Assembly (NCBI GenBank): GCA_900473045.1
Contig: UCKS01000014.1
Location: forward strand, 1 to 64,000
Source: Hyphomicrobiales bacterium
GTDB taxonomy: Bacteria; Pseudomonadota; Alphaproteobacteria; Rhizobiales; Rhizobiaceae
DNA length: 64,000 nt
Reading direction: 5' to 3'
In this document: positions 44,667 to 54,455 of the stretch, one piece after another
Numbering within the stretch: the stretch's first letter is position 1
Layout: every line of letters begins with the position of its first letter
Notes under the pieces: generated by a model
Databases searched by the model: none
The model's input: only the letters and a program-made list of their open reading frames with translations
What the model was told of the DNA's origin: nothing
Program-made: the position numbers and the translations under genes

Positions 44667-45620
44667 ATGACAAGATTCATTCAAATACAGTCGGCCGGCG
44701 GACCGTCGGTCTTGCAAATCATCGAGAAAGAACTGCGCGCGCCTCGTGCCGGCGAGGTCAGACTCATTCAAGATGCGATCGGCCTCAACTTCGTCGATAC
44801 GATGGTACGAAAAGGTCTGTATCCGATGGCGTTGCCAGCGGTCCCCGGTTTTGAAGCGGCCGGGACGATCACCGAGGTCGGATCCGGCGTCGAGGGGCTG
44901 TCGGTCGGCGATCGGGTCGCCTACTTCTTTTCGGAAGGCGCGTATGCCACCGAGAGGATCATTCCGATCGGGCCGCTCATCCGCCTGCCCGCCGATATCT
45001 CGAACGAGATCGCGGCGACCTACCTGGCAAAGGGCGGGACAGCTTGGATGGGGATGCGTGGTCTCCACAATCTGAAATCCACCGACACAGTGCTGGTACT
45101 TGGGGCATCGGGGAGCGTGGGTGCTATCCTGTCTCGCTGGGCGAAGTCGCTGGGTGCTACAGTGATTGGCGTCGGCGGATCGCCGGATAAGCTCGACAAG
45201 GTCGCGGCCGGTGCTACTCATGCCTTCCACGCTGGCGAGCCAGATATCGCCGCCAAGATCCGTGCGATCGCACCTGACGGTGTCGACGTCGTTTATGATT
45301 TCGTCGGCCGGGCGACCTTCTCGTTGGGCGTGTCAAGCGTCCGAGATGGTGGTGTAATTGCCGCGATCGGAGCCGCGACGGGTCAGCCAGCGCCGGCCCC
45401 CGATCTTGTGCGACGAGGCGTTGATGTCCGCAGCGGCGGCACCCCGCAATACGTCCGGGGACCGACAGTCGAGATCGCGACCTCTCAGCTATGGGATGCG
45501 CTGCGCTCAGGCATCTTCAGTGATCTCGAAACCGTCCTCTATCCGTTCGACGAGATAGCCCGCGCGCATGACGACATGGACAACCGCCGCTTGAGCGGTC
45601 TGCCGGTCCTGATCGCGTAA
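44667..45620 (+). CDS. NADPH:quinone oxidoreductase family protein
   Basis: This 317-residue medium-chain dehydrogenase lacks zinc ligands. It has GLNFVDTMVRKGLYPMALPA, then GFEAAGTITEVGSGV, and the cofactor motif LVLGASGSVGAILSRWAK. It resembles QorA-like NADPH quinone reductases. It starts 67 bases after the preceding gene with AGGGAGA upstream. A terminator-like hairpin separates it from the SDR at 45717. Confidence 0.9.
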   Translation: MTRFIQIQSAGGPSVLQIIEKELRAPRAGEVRLIQDAIGLNFVDTMVRKGLYPMALPAVPGFEAAGTITEVGSGVEGLSVGDRVAYFFSEGAYATERIIPIGPLIRLPADISNEIAATYLAKGGTAWMGMRGLHNLKSTDTVLVLGASGSVGAILSRWAKSLGATVIGVGGSPDKLDKVAAGATHAFHAGEPDIAAKIRAIAPDGVDVVYDFVGRATFSLGVSSVRDGGVIAAIGAATGQPAPAPDLVRRGVDVRSGGTPQYVRGPTVEIATSQLWDALRSGIFSDLETVLYPFDEIARAHDDMDNRRLSGLPVLIA

Positions 45621-45633
45621 TCCGAAAATAATT

Positions 45634-45688
45634 GTGCGGCGGCAGGCCGCACGGACGCCCGCCGCAAGGCGGCGGGGCGAGACTTTTC
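45634..45688 (+). terminator. Two stem-loops, second followed by T tract
   Basis: GTGCGGC-N5-GCCGCAC (45634-45652) is followed by a second GC-rich hairpin, CGCCCGCCG-CAAGG-CGGCGGGGCG (45656-45679), then GACTTTT. The second is a good intrinsic terminator for the quinone oxidoreductase gene. Confidence 0.6.
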
Positions 45689-45716
45689 CCCTGTCGATAA
45701 CGAAAGGAATAAATCG

Positions 45717-46454
45717 ATGAGTGAACTAGCAGGTAAACGTGCGCTTGTGACTGGTGCGTCCCGCGGCATTGGAGCCGCGATCGCAATCGCATTGGCCGAA
45801 AAAGGTGCTGACGTAGCGATCACATACGAACGCGCCGCTGATCGGGCAGCGCAAGTGGTCGCAACGATCGAAGGCAAAGGGCGCAAGGCGTTGGCTATCC
45901 AGGCTGACAGCATGGACCCCAATGCGGTCAAGCGGTCGGTTGATGAGGCGGCGCAGGCGTTGGGTGGCCTCGACATATTGGTGAACAATGCCGCTATCGC
46001 GATCTACAAGGATGTGGCGGATTTCACCGTCGCCGAGATCGACGCCCTCTTCGCCGTCAACGCTCGCTCCCCGATCCTGGCATCGCAGGCCGCGATGCCG
46101 TATCTCGGCCAAGGCGGCCGGATCGTCACAATCGGTTCCGCAGGCGCAGAACGCATTGTGGGACCATCGACGGTTTATTCAATGACCAAATCGGCACTCC
46201 AATCATTTACCCGCGGTCTGGCGCGAGAACTTGGCCCCCGTGACATTACTGTCAACCTCATTCAGCCGGGATCAACCAACACGGAAATGAACCCGGCCGA
46301 GGGCGAGTTCGGAGATTTCCAGCGTGCTCTAATTCCGCTCGGCCGGTACGGCGAGCCGGAGGATGTCGCGGCTGCAGTGGCATTCCTCGCATCTGGTGCG
46401 GCCCGGCAAATCACCGGAACCATCCTGACAGTGGACGGCGGCACGCTAACCTAA
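45717..46454 (+). CDS. Short-chain dehydrogenase/reductase (SDR)
   Basis: A 245-residue classical SDR with the cofactor motif TGASRGIG, ILVNNAAIAI, the active-site Ser in TIGSAGAE and Tyr-x3-Lys in VYSMTKSAL. It resembles 3-oxoacyl-ACP reductases (FabG-like). GAAAGGAAT precedes the ATG. Despite proximity to the upstream genes, the hairpins at 45634-45688 suggest its own promoter or attenuated read-through. Confidence 0.9.
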   Translation: MSELAGKRALVTGASRGIGAAIAIALAEKGADVAITYERAADRAAQVVATIEGKGRKALAIQADSMDPNAVKRSVDEAAQALGGLDILVNNAAIAIYKDVADFTVAEIDALFAVNARSPILASQAAMPYLGQGGRIVTIGSAGAERIVGPSTVYSMTKSALQSFTRGLARELGPRDITVNLIQPGSTNTEMNPAEGEFGDFQRALIPLGRYGEPEDVAAAVAFLASGAARQITGTILTVDGGTLT

Positions 46455-46956
46455 GACATGCCGACGGATCCATGGCTTGTAACGTAGGAGGTCTCAGAGT
46501 GGGGGCTAGCCCGGTATCATCAACTACTAGCTTTCCACTCTCACTCCACGAGGTGGCTTTGGAGCATTGGATCGAATGGTGTGGTCGAACCGCGTCTAAG
46601 TCGCGCGTCTTTCAGGAACGGACTGGCCATCGGCTGGGGTACACCCTGCTCGGAATCGTGTTCGGTGAAACACTCCGATTGCAGTTCTCAACGTGGCCAG
46701 CGGTCTGTGACCGCACTCACAGGCCGGACATTTTGACTACACCCTCTGAACGCGATTTGCGCTGAAACCCTTGCCTACCGACCGCTCCACATATGGGTCA
46801 GAGCCAATATGCCATGTTGGAACATGAACTTGCACGGGGAGTGAAACGCATGTTGGGTGGGTTGCGGAGATAGCAACGTAGGGTTCCTCAAATGGCGGCT
46901 TCTGCGACACCCGGGTATCAGTATCATCCTAACATCGATCATTTGGAGATCCCGAC
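46455..46956. other. 500-base gap
   Basis: No convincing gene, repeat or RNA was seen. An open frame at 46472-46765 lacks a ribosome-binding site and has unusual composition. GGAG lies 7 bases before the next start at 46957. Confidence 0.4.
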
Positions 46957-47748
46957 ATGCCCGCAGTACTCGTCCACGGCGTACCTGATACCCACCGACT
47001 CTGGGACACCGTCCGCTCTTATCTTCAACGCAAGGATATCGTTACGATCGATCTCCCCGGCTTTGGCAATCGGTTGCCGCCAGACTTCAGGTCAACAAAG
47101 GAAGAGTATCTCGACTGGCTTATCCACCGGATCGCTGAGATCGGCGAACCCGTAGATCTGGTCGGTCATGACTGGGGCTGCCTGCTGACAGGCCGTCTCA
47201 CGTCGATCCGACCGGATCTGGTGCGGACCTGGACCGGCATCAGCGGACCAATTGATCCGGAATATCCCTGGCACTATCTCGCCAAGATCTGGCAGACCCC
47301 AGGTGAGGGCGAGCAATGGATGAAGGAGCTCGACCTCGATGAATTTGCGGCGAAACTCGTCGAGGCCCAGATGCCGAAAGATGCGGCGGATGAATCGGTT
47401 CGGCATCTCGATGCCACCATGCGGGCGAGCATTCTCGCACTTTACCGTTCCGCAATCGAGGTCGGGGCGGAGTGGAAACCGGGTCTGAGTAGCATAACTG
47501 CGCCAGCCCTGGTGATCTGGGGCCTGGACGATCCGTTCCTGCCGCACCGCTTCGCCGACGAGCTCGGCAATGCCACACACGCACGCGCTGTCGTGAAGCT
47601 ACGCGCCTCGCATTGGCCGATGATAGAGCGTCCGGCCGATGTCGCGCGCGAACTCGAGGCCCATTGGGCTCACGTTTACCTCCCTGCGCTTGCATCACGT
47701 GGGCTCAAACCCACGCAGCCGCAACGCACGGCAATGCTTGGTCACTAA
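46957..47748 (+). CDS. Alpha/beta hydrolase, haloalkane dehalogenase/epoxide hydrolase-like
   Basis: This 263-residue hydrolase has an oxyanion HGVPDTHRLW segment and an Asp nucleophile in DLVGHDWGCLL, as in haloalkane dehalogenases and epoxide hydrolases rather than Ser esterases. A second acid lies in WGLDDPFLP and the His in LRASHWPMIE. It may open epoxides or remove halides. It precedes the Gfo/Idh gene by 87 bases and is probably cotranscribed with it. Confidence 0.88.
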   Translation: MPAVLVHGVPDTHRLWDTVRSYLQRKDIVTIDLPGFGNRLPPDFRSTKEEYLDWLIHRIAEIGEPVDLVGHDWGCLLTGRLTSIRPDLVRTWTGISGPIDPEYPWHYLAKIWQTPGEGEQWMKELDLDEFAAKLVEAQMPKDAADESVRHLDATMRASILALYRSAIEVGAEWKPGLSSITAPALVIWGLDDPFLPHRFADELGNATHARAVVKLRASHWPMIERPADVARELEAHWAHVYLPALASRGLKPTQPQRTAMLGH

Positions 47749-47835
47749 GCACCCGAGCATTTGTCCGAAAACGAAACCATGGTGAAGCAGCACGGCGAGC
47801 ATTGCCCGGGCTGCACCAGACTGGAGCACGCCTAC

Positions 47836-48954
47836 ATGACAAACTCAGCAAACACCCGGATTGGCGTCGGCATCATCGGCGCCAGTGCCGATCGAGGCTG
47901 GGGCGGAATTGCCCACGTCCCCGCGCTGCGGGCGCTCGATGCATTCCAGATCCGCGCCGTCAGCACGACCCGTATGGAGAGTGCGAACGCGACTGCCAGC
48001 CTCCTGGGCGCCGATCTTGCCTTTGACACACATCAGGCGTTAGTCCTGCGGCCGGAGGTCGACTTGGTGGTGGTTGCGGTCAAGGTGCCTGATCACAAGC
48101 AGATCGTTACCGACGCGCTCGCCGCGGGCAAGATGGTCTACTGCGAATGGCCGCTCGCGCGAAACCTATCGGAAGCCGAAGCGCTGGAGGGGGTTGCCCG
48201 TGAACGGCGGCTGCGCACGGTCATTGGGTTGCAGGGCGGCCTGCACCCGCCGATCCGCTATCTCCGCGACCTCGTCCGGCAGGGCGTGATCGGCATGCCG
48301 CTCAGCACGAGCGTTCGGGCGCATCTGAACGACGAAATGTGGGTTGGCCGATATGACCCGCCATTCGAATACATGGCCCGCGCAGAGAATGGCGCCACGC
48401 TTCAAAGCATCATGCTCGGCCACGCACTCCAACCGCTCGCGCACGTACTCGGCTCGTTCGAGAGCCTGTCCGCCGTCGCGGCAAATCAGCGCGGCGACGG
48501 CGTCCGCCTCTCGGATGGCACGTCCCTCCTGAAGGACGCGCCGGACGAGATCATCGTCGCCGGCGTTCTCGAAGGCGGGATCGTCACCTCGCTGCACTAC
48601 AGTGCCGGGCAGTCCGCCGGCTTGGTGTGGGAGATCCAGGGCACGGAAGGCAGTCTGCTCGTGGAGACGGCGTCGGGCTACATCCACTTCGGCGATGTGA
48701 CCATCACGTTGCGCCGCGGCAGCGAGCCAGTCCAGCAGCTACGGGTCCCATCCGCATATGCGGCTCCGGACCTGCAACTCGAGGCGCCCGCGGCGGGTGT
48801 CGCCCGCCTCTACGCCCAGCTCGCCGCCGACCTCCGCGACGGAACCGCAGATGCGCCGGACTTCGCGGTCGCACTCGATCGTCACCGGGTGCTCGAGGCG
48901 ATCACAAAGGCCAGTGAAACGGGTCATCGCCAACGTCTGTCCTATCCCGCCTAG
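47836..48954 (+). CDS. Gfo/Idh/MocA family oxidoreductase, Gal80-like
   Basis: This 372-residue protein is related along its length to the protein encoded at 25010. The Rossmann motif is GVGIIGASADRGWGG, and VVVAVKVPDHKQI precedes a modified EKP motif, YCEWPLAR (Trp105 in place of the usual Lys). The WPL form is seen in Gal80-type proteins. GGAG precedes ATG 47836; an in-frame TTG 25 codons earlier is less likely. Substrate unknown; it may be a sugar dehydrogenase or a sensor. Confidence 0.85.
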   Translation: MTNSANTRIGVGIIGASADRGWGGIAHVPALRALDAFQIRAVSTTRMESANATASLLGADLAFDTHQALVLRPEVDLVVVAVKVPDHKQIVTDALAAGKMVYCEWPLARNLSEAEALEGVARERRLRTVIGLQGGLHPPIRYLRDLVRQGVIGMPLSTSVRAHLNDEMWVGRYDPPFEYMARAENGATLQSIMLGHALQPLAHVLGSFESLSAVAANQRGDGVRLSDGTSLLKDAPDEIIVAGVLEGGIVTSLHYSAGQSAGLVWEIQGTEGSLLVETASGYIHFGDVTITLRRGSEPVQQLRVPSAYAAPDLQLEAPAAGVARLYAQLAADLRDGTADAPDFAVALDRHRVLEAITKASETGHRQRLSYPA

Positions 48955-49350
48955 TCAACACCAATCTCTGAAACCCTGTAGGGGCCTGACCATGGTCCTC
49001 AACCGCCAGCAGAGGGTTCTCGCTGAAGGCGCGACCGCATGCCGGTTTGTCCGGCCTGCAAAAGGGGCGTGACCGGAGGCGGAGGCCGCTTGCGGGCTCC
49101 TTGAGCGTCAGCGAACAGCAACCGGCCGGCATCAGACGGTTCGCCCGAACACTTCGCAATCTCCAACGGACATCCACAACGGAAACGAATCGGAGGCAGC
49201 GGTTCGAGTGAGAAGTGTCGCTGGACGAGACTGTGAACACCGCCGATAATCAGGCCATGAACTCAGAAGCAGCCAGTTCTCCAGCTACTTGCGAGGCTGA
49301 TTTCCAGTCGGAACTCCCTTCACTAGGCCATCACGCATGCTTTCCAGCCA
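48955..49350. other. Gap between convergent genes
   Basis: Nearly 400 bases between the Gfo/Idh gene and macB, which converge. Open frames exist on both strands but none has a convincing start or composition. No terminator hairpin was recognised. Confidence 0.4.
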
Positions 49351-51297
49351 TTAATCACGCGCCAAGGCCTCGATCGGATCTAGCTTTGCAGCGTTGCGGG
49401 CGGGAAGGAAGCCGAATACGATTCCGATCAGGGTGGAGCAGGCGAAGGCCACAATGATGGAGCCAGAAGAGAAGATCATTTTAAAGTCGGGGCTCAGCCA
49501 ATTGAAAAGAGCGCTGATCCCGAGGGCGAGCATCACTCCCATAACGCCACCGACAAGGCAGACCAGAATGGCCTCGATCAGGAACTGGGAGAGGATATCG
49601 CTGCGGCGAGCGCCAACGGCCACACGAACCCCGATCTCCTTGGTGCGCTCTGTCACGGACACCAGCATGATATTCATTACGCCGATACCGCCGACAATCA
49701 GCGAGATCACGGCGACGGACGAAATCAGCAAGGTCAGGGTCTGCGTGGTGGCCTCGATCGTCTCGCGAATGGTCGCCGAGTTGGTGAGGAAGAAGTCCTT
49801 CGCGCCATGCCGACGCTCGATGAGGCGCGAAACTGCGGCCTCGACATTGCCTGGATCGACATCGTCGCTGATACGGACGGTTATGCCGTCGACGTTCGAA
49901 CGACCCAGCATGCGGCCCATGACGGTCGTGTAAGGCGCATAAACGGTCAACGTATCGACCGCCGGGCCGAAGGAGTTTTCCCGTTTCGTCACCCCCACCA
50001 CCCTTGCCGGCATCGTGCCCAGAAGGATGACCTGTCCCACCGGATCAACGCGGTCTGGAAACAGGTCCCGCGCGGCGTTGGCATCGATCACCACATTCTG
50101 GCTGTAAGCGGTGACGTTCTGGGCGTCGAACAGTTGTCCATTCGCCAACTCAAGGCCCCGCACACGAAAGAAGTCCGCGCCAACTCCGGTGACTGACGCA
50201 TTGACGGCCACGGCGGCGCGCTTGACGGTTACGCTAGTTGAGACGGTTGGCGTCACGCTGTCGACATAAGGCTGGTTCATCAGTGCTTCGGCGTCGGCGG
50301 GAACCAGGGTCCGGATTTTGCCCGCTTCCAGATCGCCAATGCCTTTCCCGGCCCGCACCTCGATCGTGTTGGTGCCGAGCGAACTGATACTGTTCAGGAT
50401 TTGCTGCTGCGAGCCGGCTCCCAGTGCCGAGATAGCCGCCACCGAGGCGATACCGATTATGATGCCGAGCATGGTCAGAAGGGAGCGGATTTTGTGCGCC
50501 CATATTGCTGCACCCGCCATACGAAAGGCCTCAGTCATCCGGTCAATTGCACCACGCCAGCCAGCGCCCGGTGCGTGTTCGCGGACGGGACGGGCCGTCG
50601 TGGACTTGGATACATTTCGCTCGTCGGAAATGATAACGCCGTCGCTGATCTCTACAACCCGATCCGCGTGTTCGGCGATCTTCTTGTCGTGAGTGACGAG
50701 GATGATGGTGTGTCCTTCGGCGTGAAGCTCGCGCAGGATCTTCATGACTTCGGCGCCACTATGCGTATCCAGCGCTCCGGTCGGTTCGTCGGCCAGAATT
50801 ATCTCGCCGCCATTCATCAGGGCGCGGGCGATCGACACCCGCTGCTGCTGGCCGCCCGAAAGCTTGCCCGGAATATTGCCCGTCCGCTCGGCCAGGCCCA
50901 GCCGGGTCAACAAGGAGAGCGCTCGCTTGTGCCGGTCGGATCGGCTGCGTCCGGCATAGATGGCCGGTACCTCGACGTTGCTGGCCGCGCTGAGATCGCC
51001 AAGCAGATGATAACGCTGGAAGATGAAACCAAAACGCTCACGGCGTAGCGCGGCCAGTTCGTCCACGGACATCTTCGAGGTCTCGCGTCCTTCGATCCAG
51101 TAGCTGCCGTCCGTCGGACGATCGAGGCAGCCAAGGATGTTCATCAGCGTCGACTTGCCGGAGCCAGAAGCGCCGATGATGGCCATCATCTCGCCGGCCT
51201 CGATGTCGAGGTCGACGTCTTTCAGCACCCGCACCATCTCGTCGCCTGCGGGGAAAGCGCGGGATACCCCACGTACGCGGATCAGTGGTTCCGTCAT
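49351..51297 (-). CDS. macB: MacB-type ABC transporter, ATPase-permease
   Basis: This 648-residue protein has an N-terminal ABC ATPase (Walker [10 protein letters not shown], signature LSGGQQQR, Walker [12 protein letters not shown]) fused to a permease. The permease has one membrane helix ([20 protein letters not shown]), a large periplasmic domain and three C-terminal helices (FtsX-like end [15 protein letters not shown]). MacB drives efflux of macrolides, peptides or lipoproteins with MacA and an outer-membrane channel such as TolC, not encoded here. It begins 8 bases after macA. Confidence 0.93.
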   Translation of the reverse strand: MTEPLIRVRGVSRAFPAGDEMVRVLKDVDLDIEAGEMMAIIGASGSGKSTLMNILGCLDRPTDGSYWIEGRETSKMSVDELAALRRERFGFIFQRYHLLGDLSAASNVEVPAIYAGRSRSDRHKRALSLLTRLGLAERTGNIPGKLSGGQQQRVSIARALMNGGEIILADEPTGALDTHSGAEVMKILRELHAEGHTIILVTHDKKIAEHADRVVEISDGVIISDERNVSKSTTARPVREHAPGAGWRGAIDRMTEAFRMAGAAIWAHKIRSLLTMLGIIIGIASVAAISALGAGSQQQILNSISSLGTNTIEVRAGKGIGDLEAGKIRTLVPADAEALMNQPYVDSVTPTVSTSVTVKRAAVAVNASVTGVGADFFRVRGLELANGQLFDAQNVTAYSQNVVIDANAARDLFPDRVDPVGQVILLGTMPARVVGVTKRENSFGPAVDTLTVYAPYTTVMGRMLGRSNVDGITVRISDDVDPGNVEAAVSRLIERRHGAKDFFLTNSATIRETIEATTQTLTLLISSVAVISLIVGGIGVMNIMLVSVTERTKEIGVRVAVGARRSDILSQFLIEAILVCLVGGVMGVMLALGISALFNWLSPDFKMIFSSGSIIVAFACSTLIGIVFGFLPARNAAKLDPIEALARD

Positions 51298-51305
51298 AGC
51301 GCGCC

Positions 51306-52499
51306 CTACCGCTTCGCTGCGGCCAGTTGAGCCTGACCATCCGTGCGTTTATCCGTGGATGCTCCCAGGACGATGGTCTCGCCCGCCTGAAGACCACTAA
51401 GGATCTGGATGTCCGCGCCGTTGTCGATACCGACCTGTACCTGCCGGATCTGGACCTCGCCCACCGCGTCCAATATGCGGACACGCGCCGTATCGCCTGC
51501 CCGGGGCGCCCCTTCCACTGCGCTGAGCGGAACCAGCACGGCGCCGCTGACGCGGCTCAAGACGATGGACACCTGCGCCGTCATCGAAGGCCTCAGGACC
51601 CCGTCCGTGTTCGGCACGTCGATCAGCCCGGTGTAATAGACAGCCCCGTTGGTTGAGCCAACTCCGCTCGCGGCCGCGTTGCCCTCGTTGGCGATGGAGG
51701 CTGGGGCCGGTTCGACTTGCCGCAACTCTCCATCGAAACGGCGCTTCGGATCGCCAAGAATGCTGAACCAGACCGGCAGGCCACGGCTTACACGCACGAC
51801 GTCAGCCTCGGAGATGTCTGCGCGCACCGTCATTGTGTCCAATCGCGCGATCATGACGATGGTCGGCGCGGTCTGCAGCGCATTCACGGTTTGACCCTCG
51901 TCAGTGACGATCGCCACCACGGTGCCGGCAATCGGGGCGGTGATACGGGTATAGCCCAGCTCTACACCCGCGGATTCGAGCGCGACCTGCGCCTGGGTGA
52001 TCTGAGCCTCGAGTGCTTGGACCTCCGCCCGCGCATTGTCTCGCGTGGCGACCGCGGCGTCATACTGGGCACGCGGCGTCGAGCCAACTGCCAGCAGGTC
52101 ACGCTCGCGTTCGAAATCCTTCTCGGCTTTCACCAGACCGGCCCTACGCGCGGCGTGAACGGCGCGGATGTTGGCCAAAGCCGCCTCGCGGTCCCTCAAG
52201 GTGTTGCGCCGTGTCTGGGAATCGATCTCGGCCACCAATTGGCCAGCCTCGACGATGTCACCGATCTTGACAGCCAGATGCTCAATACGACCCGAGGCCT
52301 GGGCGCCGACACGCACCAGCTCGAGCGGTTCGAGGACCCCTGTCGCCAACACGACCTCTTCAATGTCACCCGTTCTCGCCTGTGTGGTCACCAGTTCAGG
52401 CTTCGCTGGTGGACGCATAAACACGAGCCAGACAACCATTAGGCCGACAAGGGTCACTGCCGCCAGGATCAGACGCTTGCGGGTAATGTGTCGTGTCAT
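51306..52499 (-). CDS. macA: MacA-type periplasmic adaptor
   Basis: This 397-residue membrane-fusion protein has one N-terminal membrane helix (RLILAAVTLVGLMVVWLVFM), a lipoyl half-motif (VGAQASGRIEHLAVKIGD), a long coiled coil (residues about 90-180) and a beta-barrel domain. It links MacB to an outer-membrane channel. The ATG at 52499 is preferred; an in-frame GTG and TTG lie 5-8 codons upstream. Tandem GTAA site C lies 45 bases upstream, in the gap after the kinase gene. Confidence 0.92.
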   Translation of the reverse strand: MTRHITRKRLILAAVTLVGLMVVWLVFMRPPAKPELVTTQARTGDIEEVVLATGVLEPLELVRVGAQASGRIEHLAVKIGDIVEAGQLVAEIDSQTRRNTLRDREAALANIRAVHAARRAGLVKAEKDFERERDLLAVGSTPRAQYDAAVATRDNARAEVQALEAQITQAQVALESAGVELGYTRITAPIAGTVVAIVTDEGQTVNALQTAPTIVMIARLDTMTVRADISEADVVRVSRGLPVWFSILGDPKRRFDGELRQVEPAPASIANEGNAAASGVGSTNGAVYYTGLIDVPNTDGVLRPSMTAQVSIVLSRVSGAVLVPLSAVEGAPRAGDTARVRILDAVGEVQIRQVQVGIDNGADIQILSGLQAGETIVLGASTDKRTDGQAQLAAAKR

Positions 52500-52544
52500 C
52501 AGGTCTTGGTCCACGCTATTCAAATCTGCCGGCTTTCTCTGTCA

Positions 52545-52566
52545 CGAGAGTTACCGCAAAATTACG
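52545..52566 (-). promoter_or_regulatory. Tandem GTAA repeat, site C (macAB)
   Basis: On the minus strand CGTAATTTTGC (52566 to 52556) is followed directly by GGTAACTCTCG (52555 to 52545), again two 11-bp direct repeats. It lies 45 bases upstream of the macA ATG in the 221-base gap between the kinase stop and macA. Confidence 0.7.
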
Positions 52567-52720
52567 TGTAGCTGTCGTCGCGCCTGGCCCGGTAGGCACG
52601 CGCTGGAAAATCAACCGATCGACAAGAGTGCTTGCAATGTGGATGACGTGCCAGAGATTGCCCGTCAGACGTCGGGCAATCGCGGCCGTGCCCAGCCAAC
52701 ATCGACGGATGAAGGCGGCC

Positions 52721-54085
52721 CTATCGCTGCTGAAGAACGCGCCTCTCGCGCCAGCGCACGATAAAGGTGCTGCCCTTGCCTGGCGCGGAAGAAAGCTCGA
52801 CGTAACCGCCATGGCGGGTCACGATCTCGTTGACCATACTGAGCCCCAGTCCCGCACCTGAGCCGTGAGGGTTGACCCGGAAGAAAGGCTCGAATATGCG
52901 CGAATGCTTATCGCTGGCAATTCCAAAACCCTGATCGGCGACGGTCACGCTGCCGTCAGCCTCAATACCGACCGATATCTGTCCTCTTCCACCTCCGTAC
53001 TGGACTGCGTTCCGGACCAGATTGACGAACGCCCGCTCCAAAGCTTCGGCATCACCAGGGACGAACACGTCGTCCGCGTCGCTGTCGAACGAAATCTCGT
53101 AGCCTTCGGCGATCGCCAAGGGAGCAAGGTCGGCGACGACCTTCGCCACAACGCTGTTGAGATCGACAGGTGCATTCTGCTGGGGCTTCTGCCGGTACTT
53201 CTCGGTGTCGAGAAGCTGGTTTGCGATCGCTGTCAGTCGCTTGATGGCCGTCTGCAGGTGGGTCTTGTCAGAACTTGGTGAAAGGGTATCTATCCTCACC
53301 TGCAGGACAGCGATCGGCGTTCGAAGTTCATGCGCCGCGTTGACGAAGAAGCGCTCCGTCGCCTCAAAGCCACTATCAAGACGGCGCAACGCCCTGTTGA
53401 TATCGCGCACCAGGCGAAGCACCTCATTGGGCAAGCCACGCTCTTCCACCAAGGCGCCCCGTGTGTCGAGATCAATCCTGTCAAGACGCGTCGTCAGATC
53501 GCTGAAAGACCGCAAAGCCCAGCGTGTGACAAACGGGACGCCAATCAGGGAAATGGCGACGAGGATCAGCGCCGGCACGCCGACTGCAAGGTTCCCCAAC
53601 AGCACAGTCACACCATATTGGGACATCGAAACGCCGCCAGCAAAAATTGTTGCCTCCCCGGCAGGGGTGTCGAAGCGCTGCATGCGGGCGACACTCAACG
53701 GATCATTCAGATCGCCATGGAGCTCGAGACTTTTGAACGTCCGCAAGAATGGCATGTTGTCGGCAATTTTCCGGGGAGGCGCGCCGTGTGCGAAAACAAT
53801 ATCTTTGCCCAGATCTGCTACGAACCACAGTTCAGGAGCGTCCTCCATAATCTCCTGAAGCTTGGCCGTCGGCGCCAGATGGGTCCGGCCATTCGGCTCA
53901 AGACGGACCGAGTTTGCGATTTCCTGAGACAGCCAGATGGATGTGATAGCGACATCAGGCTTGAGGCCGGAAAGGAGATAAAAAACCAGGCCCAGCGAGG
54001 TGATAACCGCGCAGAGCTGCAGGACAATAAAACCAAAAGTGAAACGCCAGCGAAGGGATGATCCGGCCGCCTTATTTGTGCTCAT
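52721..54085 (-). CDS. Sensor histidine kinase (intact)
   Basis: This 454-residue kinase has an N-terminal membrane helix (FTFGFIVLQLCAVITSLGLV), a periplasmic sensor of about 110 residues and a second helix (VPALILVAISLIGVPFV). HisKA follows with His252 in FVNAAHELRTP, then HATPase_c (Asn355-x3-Asn359 in NLVRNA, DQGFGI, GSGAGLGLSM). All catalytic motifs are intact. Its ATG overlaps the stop of a broken response-regulator gene by 14 bases, the same overlap geometry as at 34447. It likely controls the downstream macAB. Its natural partner may now be the intact regulator at 33786. Confidence 0.93.
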   Translation of the reverse strand: MSTNKAAGSSLRWRFTFGFIVLQLCAVITSLGLVFYLLSGLKPDVAITSIWLSQEIANSVRLEPNGRTHLAPTAKLQEIMEDAPELWFVADLGKDIVFAHGAPPRKIADNMPFLRTFKSLELHGDLNDPLSVARMQRFDTPAGEATIFAGGVSMSQYGVTVLLGNLAVGVPALILVAISLIGVPFVTRWALRSFSDLTTRLDRIDLDTRGALVEERGLPNEVLRLVRDINRALRRLDSGFEATERFFVNAAHELRTPIAVLQVRIDTLSPSSDKTHLQTAIKRLTAIANQLLDTEKYRQKPQQNAPVDLNSVVAKVVADLAPLAIAEGYEISFDSDADDVFVPGDAEALERAFVNLVRNAVQYGGGRGQISVGIEADGSVTVADQGFGIASDKHSRIFEPFFRVNPHGSGAGLGLSMVNEIVTRHGGYVELSSAPGKGSTFIVRWRERRVLQQR

Positions 54086-54430
54086 GATGATAGTAGCCTA
54101 TTCCACGAATGTCTTTGATAGCAATCTCGGCCTCCGCTTCGCCAACTTTCGGCGCAGGCGGGACATTTTGAGTTCCAGTAAGTTCGACTGGATCTCGTCG
54201 TCAACGGAATAGACCTGCCCCTCAAGGGACGAGCGCAACACGGTACGACCACAGTTTCGCAAAAAGTTTCGATGGAGAGCAGCTCCCCATAGTTGAGCGC
54301 ACGCCAAACAAAATTGACATGGATAGAGCATGATACGCGATCATTTCTGACGTTTCCCGCCGAAATTAAGGATGGCCCGGCCGCCCTTCCGGTTCAAAGC
54401 TGCAAGGGCGTCCGTCAATCGTTGCTACGC
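54072..54430 (-). pseudogene. Response regulator remnant, truncated and frameshifted
   Basis: Read on the minus strand this matches the C-terminal half of the intact regulator at 33786: ISAGNVRNDRV and GELLSIE in one frame, GRTVLRSSLEGQVYSVDDEI and MSRLRRKL in a second, then IAIKDIRGIGYYHHEHK in a third. The receiver domain, with its phosphorylation site, is missing. At least two frameshifts remain. The tandem GTAA site D lies 26 bases beyond the remnant, so the deletion has brought the promoter region next to the C-terminal part. Confidence 0.8.
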
Positions 54431-54455
54431 ACTAACGCGGAAAACGTATGGCCGC

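Noticed and set aside
46472-46765. Possible 97-residue protein after the SDR gene
   Set aside because: No convincing start signal or recognisable pattern; left as intergenic.
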